NCBI GenBank assembly: GCA_016703665.1
Contig: JADJBS010000006.1
Span: 325,781 to 389,780 of the forward strand
Source of the DNA: Candidatus Defluviibacillus avedoerensis
GTDB taxonomy: Bacteria > Pseudomonadota > Gammaproteobacteria > Burkholderiales > Burkholderiaceae_C
Length of the DNA: 64,000 nucleotides
Reading direction: 5' to 3'
The position numbers and the translations under genes were made by a program. Every line of letters starts with the position of its first letter. The first letter of the stretch is position 1. Shown in pieces: positions 8,459-17,122 of the stretch. The notes under the pieces are model-generated. The model was not told the origin of the DNA. It saw only the letters and a list, made by a program, of their open reading frames with translations, and did no database searches.

Positions 8459-9709
8459 ATGCAGTTGACAGCGCCGACTCTTTCCCCAAGCACCCAACCG
8501 ATGCCGCCCAGTCGTGGGTTGGTGGTCATTTTGCTGATGCAAATTTCGCTCGGCCTGCTGGCCATGACGATTTGCCTGCCATCGATGCAGGAATGGGGTC
8601 AGCTGTTCGGTGCCGACCAGGCGCAGGTGCAGCTCACTTTCAGTGGTTATGTGGTGGCCTACGGCGCATCGCAGCTCATTTACGGCCCACTGTCTGACCG
8701 CTACGGCCGCAAAGGCATCCTGATGATCGGTCTGTCCATCGGAGCAGTAGGCTCCTGGCTGGCCGCGTTGGCCCCCGACTTGACCTGGTTGACCTTGGCG
8801 CGCGTGCTGCAGGGGAGCGGCTGCGCAGCGGGCATGGTGCTGGGGCGCTCCATGGTTCAGGACTTGTTTGCCGGGCCGCAGCGAACGCGGGTCATGGCGT
8901 ATATCGGCATGACGCTGGGGCTGTGCCCGCCAGCAGCCACACTGATTGGTGGCCAGCTGCATGTGCACTTGGGCTGGCGCGCCAACTTTGTGCTGATCGG
9001 AGTGCTCGCACTGGCCTTGCTGCTCATCACCTGGCGGCAATTGCCCATGACTCGCCCGGGTGCCGGTGCAAACAATGCTGACCGACATTGGCTGGCGCAC
9101 ATGGGCGCTGCCTACGCGCGACTGGCACGCGAACCCGCTTTCCTGATGTATGCCGCCCTGCTGGGCTTGACGACTGCCACGTTCTATACCTTCCTGGCCG
9201 GGGCGCCGATTGTGCTGGCCAGCTACGGCGTGGGGCCTGACCGAATTGGCTGGTACATCATGGCGGTGCCGCTGTCGTACATCTTGGGCAACTTCGCCAC
9301 CAGCCGGTTGATCCACACCCTGGGCGAGCGCCACCTGATGGTGGCCGGACAAGCCAGCGCCCTGTGCGGTATCACGCTGATGATCGTGCTGGGGCTGGCT
9401 GGCCTGAAAACACCGCTGGCCTTTGCCCTGCCGCTGACGCTTCTGGGCTTAGGCCACGGCCTGCTGAACCCACCTGCGCTGGCAGGTACGGTAGGGCAGG
9501 TGCCCACGCTGGCCGGGTCTGCTTCTGCGGTGGCCGGTTTGGGGCAGCAGTTGCTGGGCGCATTGGGTGGTTTTATCGTAGGCCTGATGGCCCACGACGG
9601 TTCGGTCAATCTGGGCCTGCTGATGGCAGGCTTTACGCTGGGCGCGATCGGTGCACAGGCTTTATTGCATCGGTTTCAATGGCATCGTAGCATCAGCCCA
9701 AACGATTAG
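8459..9709 (+). CDS. Bcr/CflA-family MFS drug exporter
   Basis: The 416-residue protein has about twelve hydrophobic helices and is of the DHA1 major facilitator type. Loop motif A is visible as GPLSDRYGRKG between helices 2 and 3, and helix 4 carries ARVLQGSGCAAGMVLGRSMVQDLF, characteristic of the Bcr/CflA group. Proton-driven export of drugs or small metabolites through the inner membrane is the expected role. The frame is open from a TTG at 8414; I prefer the ATG at 8459 (MQLTAPTL), and an ATG at 8501 is also possible. The substrate cannot be told from sequence. It converges on the hydroxylase gene with a 31-base gap. Confidence 0.88.
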   Translation: MQLTAPTLSPSTQPMPPSRGLVVILLMQISLGLLAMTICLPSMQEWGQLFGADQAQVQLTFSGYVVAYGASQLIYGPLSDRYGRKGILMIGLSIGAVGSWLAALAPDLTWLTLARVLQGSGCAAGMVLGRSMVQDLFAGPQRTRVMAYIGMTLGLCPPAATLIGGQLHVHLGWRANFVLIGVLALALLLITWRQLPMTRPGAGANNADRHWLAHMGAAYARLAREPAFLMYAALLGLTTATFYTFLAGAPIVLASYGVGPDRIGWYIMAVPLSYILGNFATSRLIHTLGERHLMVAGQASALCGITLMIVLGLAGLKTPLAFALPLTLLGLGHGLLNPPALAGTVGQVPTLAGSASAVAGLGQQLLGALGGFIVGLMAHDGSVNLGLLMAGFTLGAIGAQALLHRFQWHRSISPND

Positions 9710-9740
9710 CGCCCGATCACTCTGCTGGTTGGCAATGCGA

Positions 9741-10628
9741 TCAGGCTGCAGCGCCAGGGCTTGGTTTTGGCTCTGCATAGGCGCCGCCACCAAATTTCAG
9801 GGCTGTGTGCTCGCGCCTGGACTGAACAAGCGGGTAAAACATCTGGTGGTACCAACGTTCGTGTCCAAACAGCTTATCGTCAATCAAGCCAACGTCATCG
9901 GGGTATTTCTGGGTGATGTGGGCAGAGCCAAAAAGTATGTCCCAAAAGAAAAGCAGATTGCCAAAGTTGCCTTTGTAGTTGCCAATGCCGTCTTCGTTGG
10001 TGATGGCGTGGTGAGCCCAGTGGGTAGCCGGGGTGGAAAGGGTTCTCTCCACAAGCCACATCACTGGACTAAGCGCCGGGATTTTGTAGAGCGGTTCATC
10101 CCAGCGCCAAGCGCAATGGGCGCCCAGGATGACCAAGAGCTTGAAAACGATGTAAAGCGCATAAACCATGCCGCCAAAACCCAAGTACAGCAACGCACCG
10201 CCGATCCAGAGCCCAGGCATCATCAGGTAATAAAAGAAATTGTTGCGGAAGGTAACGCGGATGCTCATGTACTGCGCCGAGTGATGCGCGCGATGCAATG
10301 GCCAAAGCAACGGCGAATGTGACAGCCGATGCCACCAGTATTGCGTCATGTCATCACCGATGAGCAAAATGCCCACCATGGCCCACCAAGGCAAGCTGGC
10401 CAGAGAATCTTTCAGTTCGGGGGCAAACCATGCGCCTAGTTTGCCAGTGGTCAGGATGGCCAGGGGTTGCGTAATGGCTAACAAGCTGATAAACATGAGC
10501 AGTTCGAGCTTGGTGTCTTCGCTGGTGGCGTGGACCGTGTTTTTGTAGCGTCTGCTGACATACTCCATGAAGGCGAAGCCAACTATTAGGCAGACGATCA
10601 ATGCGTTTTGAATCTGTGAAGGAGTCAT
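9741..10628 (-). CDS. Sterol desaturase / fatty acid hydroxylase superfamily membrane protein
   Basis: The 295-residue integral membrane protein carries the three histidine clusters of the di-iron fatty acid hydroxylase superfamily: HRLSH (100-104), HRAHH (112-116) and HWAHH (203-207). Hydrophobic helices occur at about 8-22, 43-60, 82-95 and 135-170. Members use O2 and a di-iron centre to hydroxylate or desaturate lipids (sterols, carotenoids, alkylglycerols, fatty acids). In betaproteobacteria many such genes have no known substrate. No lipid-biosynthesis neighbour fixes the role here. The GTG/ATG choice is simple: ATG at 10628 just ahead of the first membrane helix. Confidence 0.87.
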   Translation of the reverse strand: MTPSQIQNALIVCLIVGFAFMEYVSRRYKNTVHATSEDTKLELLMFISLLAITQPLAILTTGKLGAWFAPELKDSLASLPWWAMVGILLIGDDMTQYWWHRLSHSPLLWPLHRAHHSAQYMSIRVTFRNNFFYYLMMPGLWIGGALLYLGFGGMVYALYIVFKLLVILGAHCAWRWDEPLYKIPALSPVMWLVERTLSTPATHWAHHAITNEDGIGNYKGNFGNLLFFWDILFGSAHITQKYPDDVGLIDDKLFGHERWYHQMFYPLVQSRREHTALKFGGGAYAEPKPSPGAAA

Positions 10629-10703
10629 CGTTTGTCTCGGTTTCTGAAGTCGTTGTGCGTCAGGTCGCTTTTTTCGCCAGTCTAAAAACGCAGCAAATGC
10701 CTG

Positions 10704-11078
10704 TCAACCCGCAAAACCCTGGGCAACCAAAGCACAGGGCTGCCCAACTGCAACCCCCATCTGTTCAGCCTGCACGTTCACATGGCTGATCACCCCATCC
10801 TTCAGCGTGCTCTTGGCCTCGCCAATGCGCGCACTGGTATGCGCCACCGTACAGGCCGCCAAGCCGTGTGACTGAAGAAATGCCAGTGCAGCCAATCCCG
10901 CTTCGTCCTTGCCCACACCTGCGTCATTAAAGACACTCAACAACGGGCGCGCCGCCAAGGCGTAGCGGGCCGAGCTGATGCCCCCGTGGGAGCCACTGAC
11001 CGCCAAGCAGCCCTCATCAGCGGGACCGAGCTGGGTAATGGAGTCCACCACGCGCAGTTGGGGAATGTTTGTTTTCAT
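10704..11078 (-). CDS. Conserved hypothetical protein, divergent from the Bug receptor gene
   Basis: About 124 residues from the ATG at 11078 (MKTNIPQLRVVDSITQLG). The sequence is alanine- and glycine-rich with SGSHGG, SARYALAARPLLSVFNDAGVG and AHTSARIGEAKST, suggesting a compact cytoplasmic alpha/beta domain; no signal peptide or membrane helix. I do not recognise a named family. The start lies 60 bases from the divergent Bug-type receptor gene, an arrangement that suggests a shared control region and perhaps a role in the same organic-acid pathway, but this is inference. Base composition matches the neighbours. Confidence 0.6.
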   Translation of the reverse strand: MKTNIPQLRVVDSITQLGPADEGCLAVSGSHGGISSARYALAARPLLSVFNDAGVGKDEAGLAALAFLQSHGLAACTVAHTSARIGEAKSTLKDGVISHVNVQAEQMGVAVGQPCALVAQGFAG

Positions 11079-11138
11079 GGCTGAAGTATGCCGCGCAATG
11101 CGCGTTACGATCATTTGAAACGACTGAAACCACATGCC

Positions 11139-12110
11139 ATGAAGATCTCACTCTTTCACCGAATGATTTCGCTGGTGAGCTTTGCCTTTTGCACCCTGGC
11201 GCTCGCGCAAAGCTACCCCAGCAAACCAGTCCGTCTGGTCGTACCCTTCCCGGCAGGGGGCGCCACCGACATCCTGGCGCGCACCATCAGCCAGAGGGCA
11301 TCGGACAAGTTGGGCCAGCAGATCGTGATCGACAACCGGCCAGGGGCTGGCGGCACGATTGGCTCTGACCAAGTGGCCAAAGCCCCGCCCGATGGCTACA
11401 CCCTGCTGATTGCCACCGGCAGCACGCATTCGATTGGCCCCATCACCAACCCCAAAATTCCCTACAACGTAGAGCGCGACTTTGCCCCCGTCGTCTACGT
11501 GGCGCGCACCAGCAGCGTGCTGGTCGTGCCGCATCATTTGCCAGTCAAGAACCTGTCTGAGTTCATTGCGCTGCTGAAAGCCAACCCTGGCAAATACAAC
11601 TACGGCTCCAGTGGCAATGGAACCAACAGCCACCTCAGCGGCGAGCTGTTCAAGGCACAGGCCAATGTGTTCATGACCCACATTCCTTACCGAGGCACGG
11701 GCCTGGTATTCAACGACATGATGTCCGGCCAGGTCCACATGCTGATGGACAACTATGTCACCTCCGCCTCCAACATCAAAGAAGGCAAGCTGCGCGTGTT
11801 GGGTGCCACCAGCTTGGAACGCCTGCCGTTCTTGCCCGATGTCCCCACGCTCAATGAGCAAGGCCTCCAAGGCTTTGATGTGAGCAACTGGTTCGGCCTG
11901 TATGCGCCCAGAGGAACCTCTGCAGACGTGGTCGCCAAGGTCAATTCCGCCTTCAACCAGGCTCTGGCCGAGCCTGATTTACAAAAACGTCTGGCCACGC
12001 TGGGTGCTACGCCCACTGGGGGTACGCCGGATCAAATGGCGGCTGTGGTGGCAGCCGACACCGTCAAATGGGCCAAGCTGATCAAGGACCGCAAGATCGC
12101 GGTGGACTGA
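11139..12110 (+). CDS. Bug-family tripartite tricarboxylate transporter substrate-binding protein
   Basis: The 323-residue protein starts MKISLFHRMISLVSFAFCTLALAQSYP, a Sec signal peptide cleaved near Ala-Gln (residue 23). The mature protein begins YPSKPVRLVVPFPAGGATDILAR and has IVIDNRPGAGGTIGSD and DGYTLLIATGSTHS, all hallmark Bug/TctC motifs that line the carboxylate-binding cleft. It should capture an organic acid in the periplasm. No TctA/TctB membrane genes are in the window, which is common for the many orphan Bug receptors in Burkholderiales. A long open frame extends to 11088, but the signal peptide fixes the start at 11139. Confidence 0.93.
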   Translation: MKISLFHRMISLVSFAFCTLALAQSYPSKPVRLVVPFPAGGATDILARTISQRASDKLGQQIVIDNRPGAGGTIGSDQVAKAPPDGYTLLIATGSTHSIGPITNPKIPYNVERDFAPVVYVARTSSVLVVPHHLPVKNLSEFIALLKANPGKYNYGSSGNGTNSHLSGELFKAQANVFMTHIPYRGTGLVFNDMMSGQVHMLMDNYVTSASNIKEGKLRVLGATSLERLPFLPDVPTLNEQGLQGFDVSNWFGLYAPRGTSADVVAKVNSAFNQALAEPDLQKRLATLGATPTGGTPDQMAAVVAADTVKWAKLIKDRKIAVD

Positions 12111-12111
12111 G

Positions 12112-13041
12112 TCAAGCCGCGTCTGCCGGGTAGCCGGGATAAGAGGCCTTGAACACGCCCTGGTGCAGCAGCACCTCGGCCACAGCAGTTGCGCCGTCAA
12201 ACAGAGTGGTACGCGTCCACATGGATTCGGTGCGTTTGCTGGCTCCCAGGGCCATCAGCTCTCGCTCCAGTCGATACGGTTTACCCACGCGCACAGGCTG
12301 CCCCAGCATCTTGACCTCCAAATCGATGAATAGACCGAGCGCAGGCTGTCGCCCGGTAAAGCCTGCCTGCTTGGAAAACGCATTGGTGATCACGCTCATC
12401 ATCTCAAACGGGAAGATTGCACCGCCCCACGGCGTGGTGGCGTCCTGCTGGTGATAGCTGATGTGCTCGGTGATGGTTTGCAATTTTTGCCGCAGCGTGA
12501 ACGGGTACAGATCACCCAGGTGGTCGTCCTGCCCCACGCAGATCGACTCATCTCCCAAGCCCTTCTGGCCGACTTTCAGGATGTCGAGCACATAGAGTTT
12601 CTCTGGCGGACGGGCAATGGCTGCAGCCAAGCGACTGGCCAATGCTGTTTCGCCGTGATCTGGCCCGATGGAAGCGGTGCCCGTCAGCACGGGTGTGCCG
12701 TCGGCCTTGCGTGCGTCGATCTGGGCACGGGTAGCACCGGGGCCGTCCAAAGTCAACTGCGCCTGGACTTGTTCGCCTTCGATCACCATGGTTTGAAAGT
12801 GTGCGCTGATGCAGCCATGGCTGAACCAGCGGTCCCCCCACAGGGCAGCGGCCAGGGGTTCGAATTGCGAAAAATGGGTTGGTCCCTCAATAGGCGCCCC
12901 GGCCAGGCCCAATTTGGCAGCCGTGGCCTCATCGTGAACGCTGCTGTGGCCGTCGTAAGACTGGTTTGCCAGCATTTGCGCTGGCGTGCGAACGGGGCCG
13001 ACTAGGGTCATGGGGGTTTGGCAAAGCAAAGGCGTAATCAT
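12112..13041 (-). CDS. Conserved hypothetical protein, probable hotdog-fold acyl-CoA hydratase-like
   Basis: About 309 residues from ATG 13041 (MITPLLCQTPMTLVGPV); a GTG at 13068 would add nine. The segment YDGHSSVHDEATAAKLGLAGAPIEGPTHFSQFEPLA resembles MaoC-type hotdog proteins, where a His near the N-terminal part and a G-x-P-I-x-G-x-x-H/L-S segment form the hydratase site. A second half (about 170-300) may be another hotdog domain with GRQPALGLFIDLEVKM and repeated aromatic strands. No signal peptide. The reaction is not known; hydration or thioester hydrolysis of an acyl-CoA is plausible by fold. It converges tail to tail with the Bug receptor gene, separated by one base. Confidence 0.6.
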   Translation of the reverse strand: MITPLLCQTPMTLVGPVRTPAQMLANQSYDGHSSVHDEATAAKLGLAGAPIEGPTHFSQFEPLAAALWGDRWFSHGCISAHFQTMVIEGEQVQAQLTLDGPGATRAQIDARKADGTPVLTGTASIGPDHGETALASRLAAAIARPPEKLYVLDILKVGQKGLGDESICVGQDDHLGDLYPFTLRQKLQTITEHISYHQQDATTPWGGAIFPFEMMSVITNAFSKQAGFTGRQPALGLFIDLEVKMLGQPVRVGKPYRLERELMALGASKRTESMWTRTTLFDGATAVAEVLLHQGVFKASYPGYPADAA

Positions 13042-13153
13042 GCGCAAATCGTAGCTGCTACCCAGCACAAAACGTGACGCTTAGAGGACATCAACTGCCG
13101 GGTTTGCCGCTATATTGGGCAGCTGCTTATTCATCCACAAAGGCTCAGAAAAA

Positions 13154-13762
13154 ATGCTCACCCTGCGCTCGTCACCTGCCACTCCGTTTGGCCGCAAGAT
13201 TTCCATGTCCCTGGGCGTGCTGGGTATGACCGAGCAAGTCACGGTGGTCAATGCCGACACCTTGAGCGCCACCGACAGCCTGCGCGAGCAAAACCCGCTG
13301 GGCAAAATCCCTACTTTGATTCTGGAAGACGGTGAGCCGGTGTTTGACTCCCGCGTCATCATCGAATACCTGAACGACCGCGATGGGCGGGGGATTTTGA
13401 TTCCTGCCGCTGGCCTGGCGCGCATGCGGGTACTGCGCCAGCAGGCGGTTGCCGATGGATTGCTGGACGCGTCCATCCTGAAAGTGTACGAGGGCCGCTT
13501 TCGCCCCCCCGAGCACCATGTACAAAAGTGGCTCGACCACCAGCAGGGCAAGATTGACCGTGGTTTGGCCTTCGCCGAAGCCACGTTGAGCACCCCACGC
13601 GACGGGCTGCCTCACATTGGCGAAATCACTTTAGCGTGCGCGCTGGGTTATATGGACTTTCGGTTTGCTGGCAGTTGGCGGGCCAACCACCCCAAGCTGG
13701 TGGCGTGGCTAGATCACTTTGCCACGAGGACGCCCGCTTACGCTGCCACGGTGCCAAGGTAA
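13154..13762 (+). CDS. Glutathione S-transferase family protein
   Basis: The 202-residue protein from ATG 13154 has an N-terminal thioredoxin fold: LRSSPATPFGRKI (active-site loop with Ser), NPLGKIPTLILEDGEPVFDSRVI (cis-Pro and Asp-Ser glutathione contacts). The helical C-terminal domain follows, with the HIGEITLACALGYMDFRF segment late in the chain. It closely parallels the GST at the far end of the window (61931-62545), including NPLGK.P and FDSRVI.EYL, so both belong to the same subfamily of small betaproteobacterial GSTs. The substrate is unknown. An in-frame TTG at 13115 exists, but the family start and spacing favour 13154. Confidence 0.88.
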   Translation: MLTLRSSPATPFGRKISMSLGVLGMTEQVTVVNADTLSATDSLREQNPLGKIPTLILEDGEPVFDSRVIIEYLNDRDGRGILIPAAGLARMRVLRQQAVADGLLDASILKVYEGRFRPPEHHVQKWLDHQQGKIDRGLAFAEATLSTPRDGLPHIGEITLACALGYMDFRFAGSWRANHPKLVAWLDHFATRTPAYAATVPR

Positions 13763-13767
13763 AAAAA

Positions 13768-13785
13768 TCGTCACACGGCTGTCAC
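13768..13785 (+). promoter_or_regulatory. PHO box (PhoB binding site) upstream of phoX
   Basis: Two direct heptamers, TCGTCAC and CTGTCAC, separated by ACGG, give the 7-4-7 layout and 11-base period of PhoB boxes (consensus CTGTCAT repeated). A possible -10 element AAGAAT begins at 13796, ten bases after the second repeat as expected for PhoB-dependent promoters, and the phoX start lies 52 bases beyond the box. Induction on phosphate starvation is the inference. Confidence 0.72.
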
Positions 13786-13837
13786 AGCCGTTCAAAAGAA
13801 TGCACAGGTTCACTCTTTCAACCTGGAGCTTTCTTTG

Positions 13838-16018
13838 ATGATCACCCGCTCAACGCCGCCTGTCGCCGCATCCCAGTACGATGACAACGAAATCGTCAAC
13901 CCGACGGCCAGCGCCCACATGGACGACATTCTGGCCGCCAGACTGAGCCGCCGTAGCGCCCTCAAGGGCGGCGTCAGCGCGACGACCGCCGCCTTGTTGG
14001 GTGGGTTGGGGCTTACAGCCTGTGGAGGTGGCAACAGCACTGCCACTGAGAACCCAAAAGCACTCGTGCTGGGGTTCAACGCTGTGGCCAAGAACTTAAG
14101 CGATTGGGTGACTGTGCCCGATGGCTACCAGGTAAGCATCTTGCATGCACTGGGCGACCCACTGCAATTCGGCGACGAATCATGGAAAAACGATGGCAGT
14201 GAAACCGCCGATTCCTACAACCGGCGAGTAGGTGACGGCCATGACGGCATGTACTTCTTTGGTCTAAGCGAAGACGGCAAGTACGACGCTGGCCGCTCTG
14301 ACCGTGGTTTGTTGGCTGTGAACCATGAATACGTTGTGCAGCCCTATGGCCTGCATCCTGCTGGTATCACAGCAGGTGCGGCCCGCGTTGCGAGTGAAGT
14401 GGAAAAAGAGATCTACGCCCATGGCGTCAGCGTGGCAGAAGTGAAACGGGGCACCGGCAACGACATGAGCATGGTGCGAGGGTCACGATTTAACCGACGG
14501 ATCACTTCGGCGACCGAAATGGCGTTTACCGGCCCGGCCAAAGGCAGTGCGTTGGTAAAAACCAAGTTCTCCACGGACGGACTGAAAACCCGTGGCACCA
14601 ACAACAACTGCGCCAATGGCTACACCCCTTGGGGCACTTACCTCACGTGCGAAGAGAACTGGCTGAATGTCGTTGCCCGGGCTGCCGGTGACAACGCCCA
14701 GCGTGCGGCCAAAGAGGTTGTTGGGCTGAACCGCTATGGCCTGCCAGAAAATCGCAAGAACCCGTACCTTTGGGACACCGCTGGCACCTCCGATCTGTTC
14801 GTCCGCTGGACATCATCCGTCACGGGCGCAACGGCTGCCGACGACTACCGCAACATCGCCAACACGTTTGGCTGGGTTGTCGAAATTGACCCGTTCAACG
14901 CAACGTCTACCCCGGCCAAGCGCACAGCGCTGGGCCGCTTTAACCACGAAGGTGCCTGGCCTGCGCCCGCGGTGGTGGGCCAACCCATCGTGATGTACAT
15001 GGGCGACGATGCGCGCAATGAATACATCTACAAGTTCGTTTCCAAGGCCGTGTGGGACGCCAACGATGTCAACGGCGGCATGACCGCAGGTTCCAAGTAC
15101 CTTGATGAAGGCACGCTGTATGTTGCCAAGTTCAACGCCGATGGCTCAGGCCAGTGGCTGGAATTGACTTTTGGCAAAAATGGGATTGATGCCAGCAACG
15201 CAAGCTATGCCTTCGCTGATCAGGCGGACGTGGTCACGCATGCCCGCATCGCTGCAGACGTCCGTGGTGCAACCAAAATGGATCGCCCAGAATGGGGTGG
15301 CGTCAATCCGCTCAATGGCGAAGCGTATATGACCCTCACCAACAACAGCAACCGTGTCGCAACGACTGCCACCCCCACCGGCAGCCAGCTCAAGCCCGAC
15401 GCTGCCAACCCACGCTACTACGAAGACATGAAGGGCACGACCTCGCAAAAAGGCAACCCAAATGGCCACATCATCCGCTGGCGCGAAGCCAACGGCAGTG
15501 TCGCTGCTACCAGCTTTGCCTGGGATATTTACCTGTTTGCTGCGCAATCCGACGCGGCGTCCAATGTGAACCTGTCGGGTTTGACTGCCGTCAACGATTT
15601 TTCCAGCCCTGACGGCCTTTATTTCGACCCCAGAGGCTTGCTGTGGATTCAGACCGACGATGGTGCGTACACCGATGTGACGAACTGCATGATGCTGGCC
15701 GCCGTACCGGGCAAAGTCGGTGACGGCGGCACGGCCACAGCTGCAGGTGGCACCGCCACCGTCAAAGGCGCCAACGCGACTGCAGACAATGTGCGCCGCT
15801 TCCTTGTTGGACCGAAGGATTGCGAAATTACTGGCATTGCGGTGACACCTGATGGAAAGACGCTTTTCTTCAACGTTCAGCATCCGGGCGAAAACGGCAG
15901 TTTGAACAGCCCAACCAGTGCGTGGCCAGCCAGCCAGACAGAAACGGGTTCCACCAAGCGGCCTCGCTCGGCTACCGTGGTGGTGACCCGCAAGGACAGC
16001 GGCACCATTGGCGTTTGA
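13838..16018 (+). CDS. phoX: PhoX-family alkaline phosphatase, Tat-exported
   Basis: A 726-residue protein of the PhoX (DUF839) family. The N-terminus holds a twin-arginine motif LSRRSALKGG (Arg38-Arg39), a hydrophobic stretch and LTACGGG, so it is Tat-exported and possibly lipid-anchored at Cys62. Family motifs include LLAVNHEYV, TPWGTYLTCEENW, GRFNHEGAWPAP (metal and phosphate ligands), YMGDDARNEYIYKFV and SPDGLYFDPRGLLWIQTDDG. PhoX enzymes are calcium-iron phosphomonoesterases that free phosphate from organic esters in the periplasm. A good GGAG ribosome site precedes the ATG at 13838; the TTG three bases earlier is less likely. The PHO box upstream predicts phosphate control. Confidence 0.93.
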   Translation: MITRSTPPVAASQYDDNEIVNPTASAHMDDILAARLSRRSALKGGVSATTAALLGGLGLTACGGGNSTATENPKALVLGFNAVAKNLSDWVTVPDGYQVSILHALGDPLQFGDESWKNDGSETADSYNRRVGDGHDGMYFFGLSEDGKYDAGRSDRGLLAVNHEYVVQPYGLHPAGITAGAARVASEVEKEIYAHGVSVAEVKRGTGNDMSMVRGSRFNRRITSATEMAFTGPAKGSALVKTKFSTDGLKTRGTNNNCANGYTPWGTYLTCEENWLNVVARAAGDNAQRAAKEVVGLNRYGLPENRKNPYLWDTAGTSDLFVRWTSSVTGATAADDYRNIANTFGWVVEIDPFNATSTPAKRTALGRFNHEGAWPAPAVVGQPIVMYMGDDARNEYIYKFVSKAVWDANDVNGGMTAGSKYLDEGTLYVAKFNADGSGQWLELTFGKNGIDASNASYAFADQADVVTHARIAADVRGATKMDRPEWGGVNPLNGEAYMTLTNNSNRVATTATPTGSQLKPDAANPRYYEDMKGTTSQKGNPNGHIIRWREANGSVAATSFAWDIYLFAAQSDAASNVNLSGLTAVNDFSSPDGLYFDPRGLLWIQTDDGAYTDVTNCMMLAAVPGKVGDGGTATAAGGTATVKGANATADNVRRFLVGPKDCEITGIAVTPDGKTLFFNVQHPGENGSLNSPTSAWPASQTETGSTKRPRSATVVVTRKDSGTIGV

Positions 16019-16053
16019 GACTTCTCATTCAGCCATTCAAAACGGGGGGCGAC

Positions 16054-16090
16054 CCGCTCTTTGCGCGCACCTGCGCTTTGACAAGAGCGG
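16054..16090. terminator. Inverted repeat after phoX, possible terminator
   Basis: CCGCTCTT (16054-16061) and AAGAGCGG (16083-16090) form a perfect 8-base stem around a GC-rich loop that can fold further. It lies 36 bases after the phoX stop and 59 before the LysR-type gene. There is no clear T run, so it could instead be a regulator site for the LysR gene. Confidence 0.35.
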
Positions 16091-16148
16091 TGGCCCTGCG
16101 CTACGGAGATAGCACTTCTACCGTGAAGTCCATGGGCATAATTTGCAC

Positions 16149-17096
16149 ATGGACCGCCTCAAAACGCTGGAAACCTTTTGCGCCATCGTGGCGCGTGGCA
16201 GCCTGACGGCTGCGGCCCAGGCCGAGGGCATTGCACCCGCCGTGATTGGCAGGCGCATTGATGCACTCGAAGAGCGTCTGGGTGTCAAGCTGCTGGTGCG
16301 CAGCACCCGGCGTATCAGCCTCACACACGAGGGCAGCGCGTTTTTAGAAGACTGCCAGCGCATCCTGTCAGACTTGGCCAATGCCGAGGCCAGCGTGTCG
16401 GCCGGTGGCGTCAAAGCGAGTGGTCACTTGAGAGTGACCGCACCCGCTGGATTTGGCCGCCGCCATGTGGCGCCGCTGGTGCCGCTGTTCCGGGAGTTGC
16501 ACCCGGACGTAACCTTATCGCTGAACTTGAGCGACCGTGTGATTGATATCGCCAGCGAAGGCTTTGACTGCGCGGTACGCGTGGGCGATTTGACTGATTC
16601 GTCCCTGGTGGGTGTGCGACTGGGCGATAACCGCCGCCTGTGTGTAGCCACGCCGTCCTACCTGCAGCGTCATGGCACGCCCAAGCACCCACAGGATTTG
16701 GTCCGTTTTGACTGCCTAACGTTGTCCAGCGATGCATCACAAACCCGGGGTTGGGCGTTTCGCCTACCTCCTAACGCGGCCAAAGGGGAGACAGACAGCC
16801 ACTTGATCTATATGCGGCCGCAAGGTCCGTTAGATTGCTCAGACGGTCAGGTGTTGCACGATTGGTGCCTGCGCGGATACGGCATTGCCTGGCGCAGCAC
16901 CTGGGAGGTGGAAGGCGAAATCGCTGGCGGGCAGCTGGTTGCGCTGCTAGAGGACTTTGCTGCGCCACCCAACGGCATTTACGCCATGTTCCCAAGCGCC
17001 AAGCATTTGCCGTTACGTGTGCGGCTGTGGATTGACTTTTTGAAGCATCACTACAGCCTGCCAGACTTCTGGAAACGATCGGTAGGGCCTGGGTAA
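16149..17096 (+). CDS. LysR-family transcriptional regulator
   Basis: The 315-residue protein begins MDRLKTLETFCAIVARGSLTAAAQAEGIAPAVIGRRIDALEERLGVKLLVRSTRRISLT, the standard LysR winged helix (about 1-60). A linker helix leads to a periplasmic-binding-protein-like effector domain (about 90-300) with LRVTAPAGFGRRHVAPLVPLF, VDIASEGFDCAVRVGDLTDSSLV and DWCLRGYGIAWRSTWEV. It resembles the CrgA/DsdC-like group common in Burkholderiales. The TTG at 16143 is an alternative, but ATG at 16149 gives the family start. Its targets are unknown; neither the preceding phoX nor the glycosyltransferases after it are obvious candidates. Confidence 0.92.
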   Translation: MDRLKTLETFCAIVARGSLTAAAQAEGIAPAVIGRRIDALEERLGVKLLVRSTRRISLTHEGSAFLEDCQRILSDLANAEASVSAGGVKASGHLRVTAPAGFGRRHVAPLVPLFRELHPDVTLSLNLSDRVIDIASEGFDCAVRVGDLTDSSLVGVRLGDNRRLCVATPSYLQRHGTPKHPQDLVRFDCLTLSSDASQTRGWAFRLPPNAAKGETDSHLIYMRPQGPLDCSDGQVLHDWCLRGYGIAWRSTWEVEGEIAGGQLVALLEDFAAPPNGIYAMFPSAKHLPLRVRLWIDFLKHHYSLPDFWKRSVGPG

Positions 17097-17122
17097 AATC
17101 AAACGCTTTGCCCAGCGCCTGA

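Noticed and set aside
8309..9352. Minus-strand open frame of about 347 codons opposite the MFS exporter
   Set aside because: His/Gln-rich shadow of a clear transporter gene; no ribosome site or domain.
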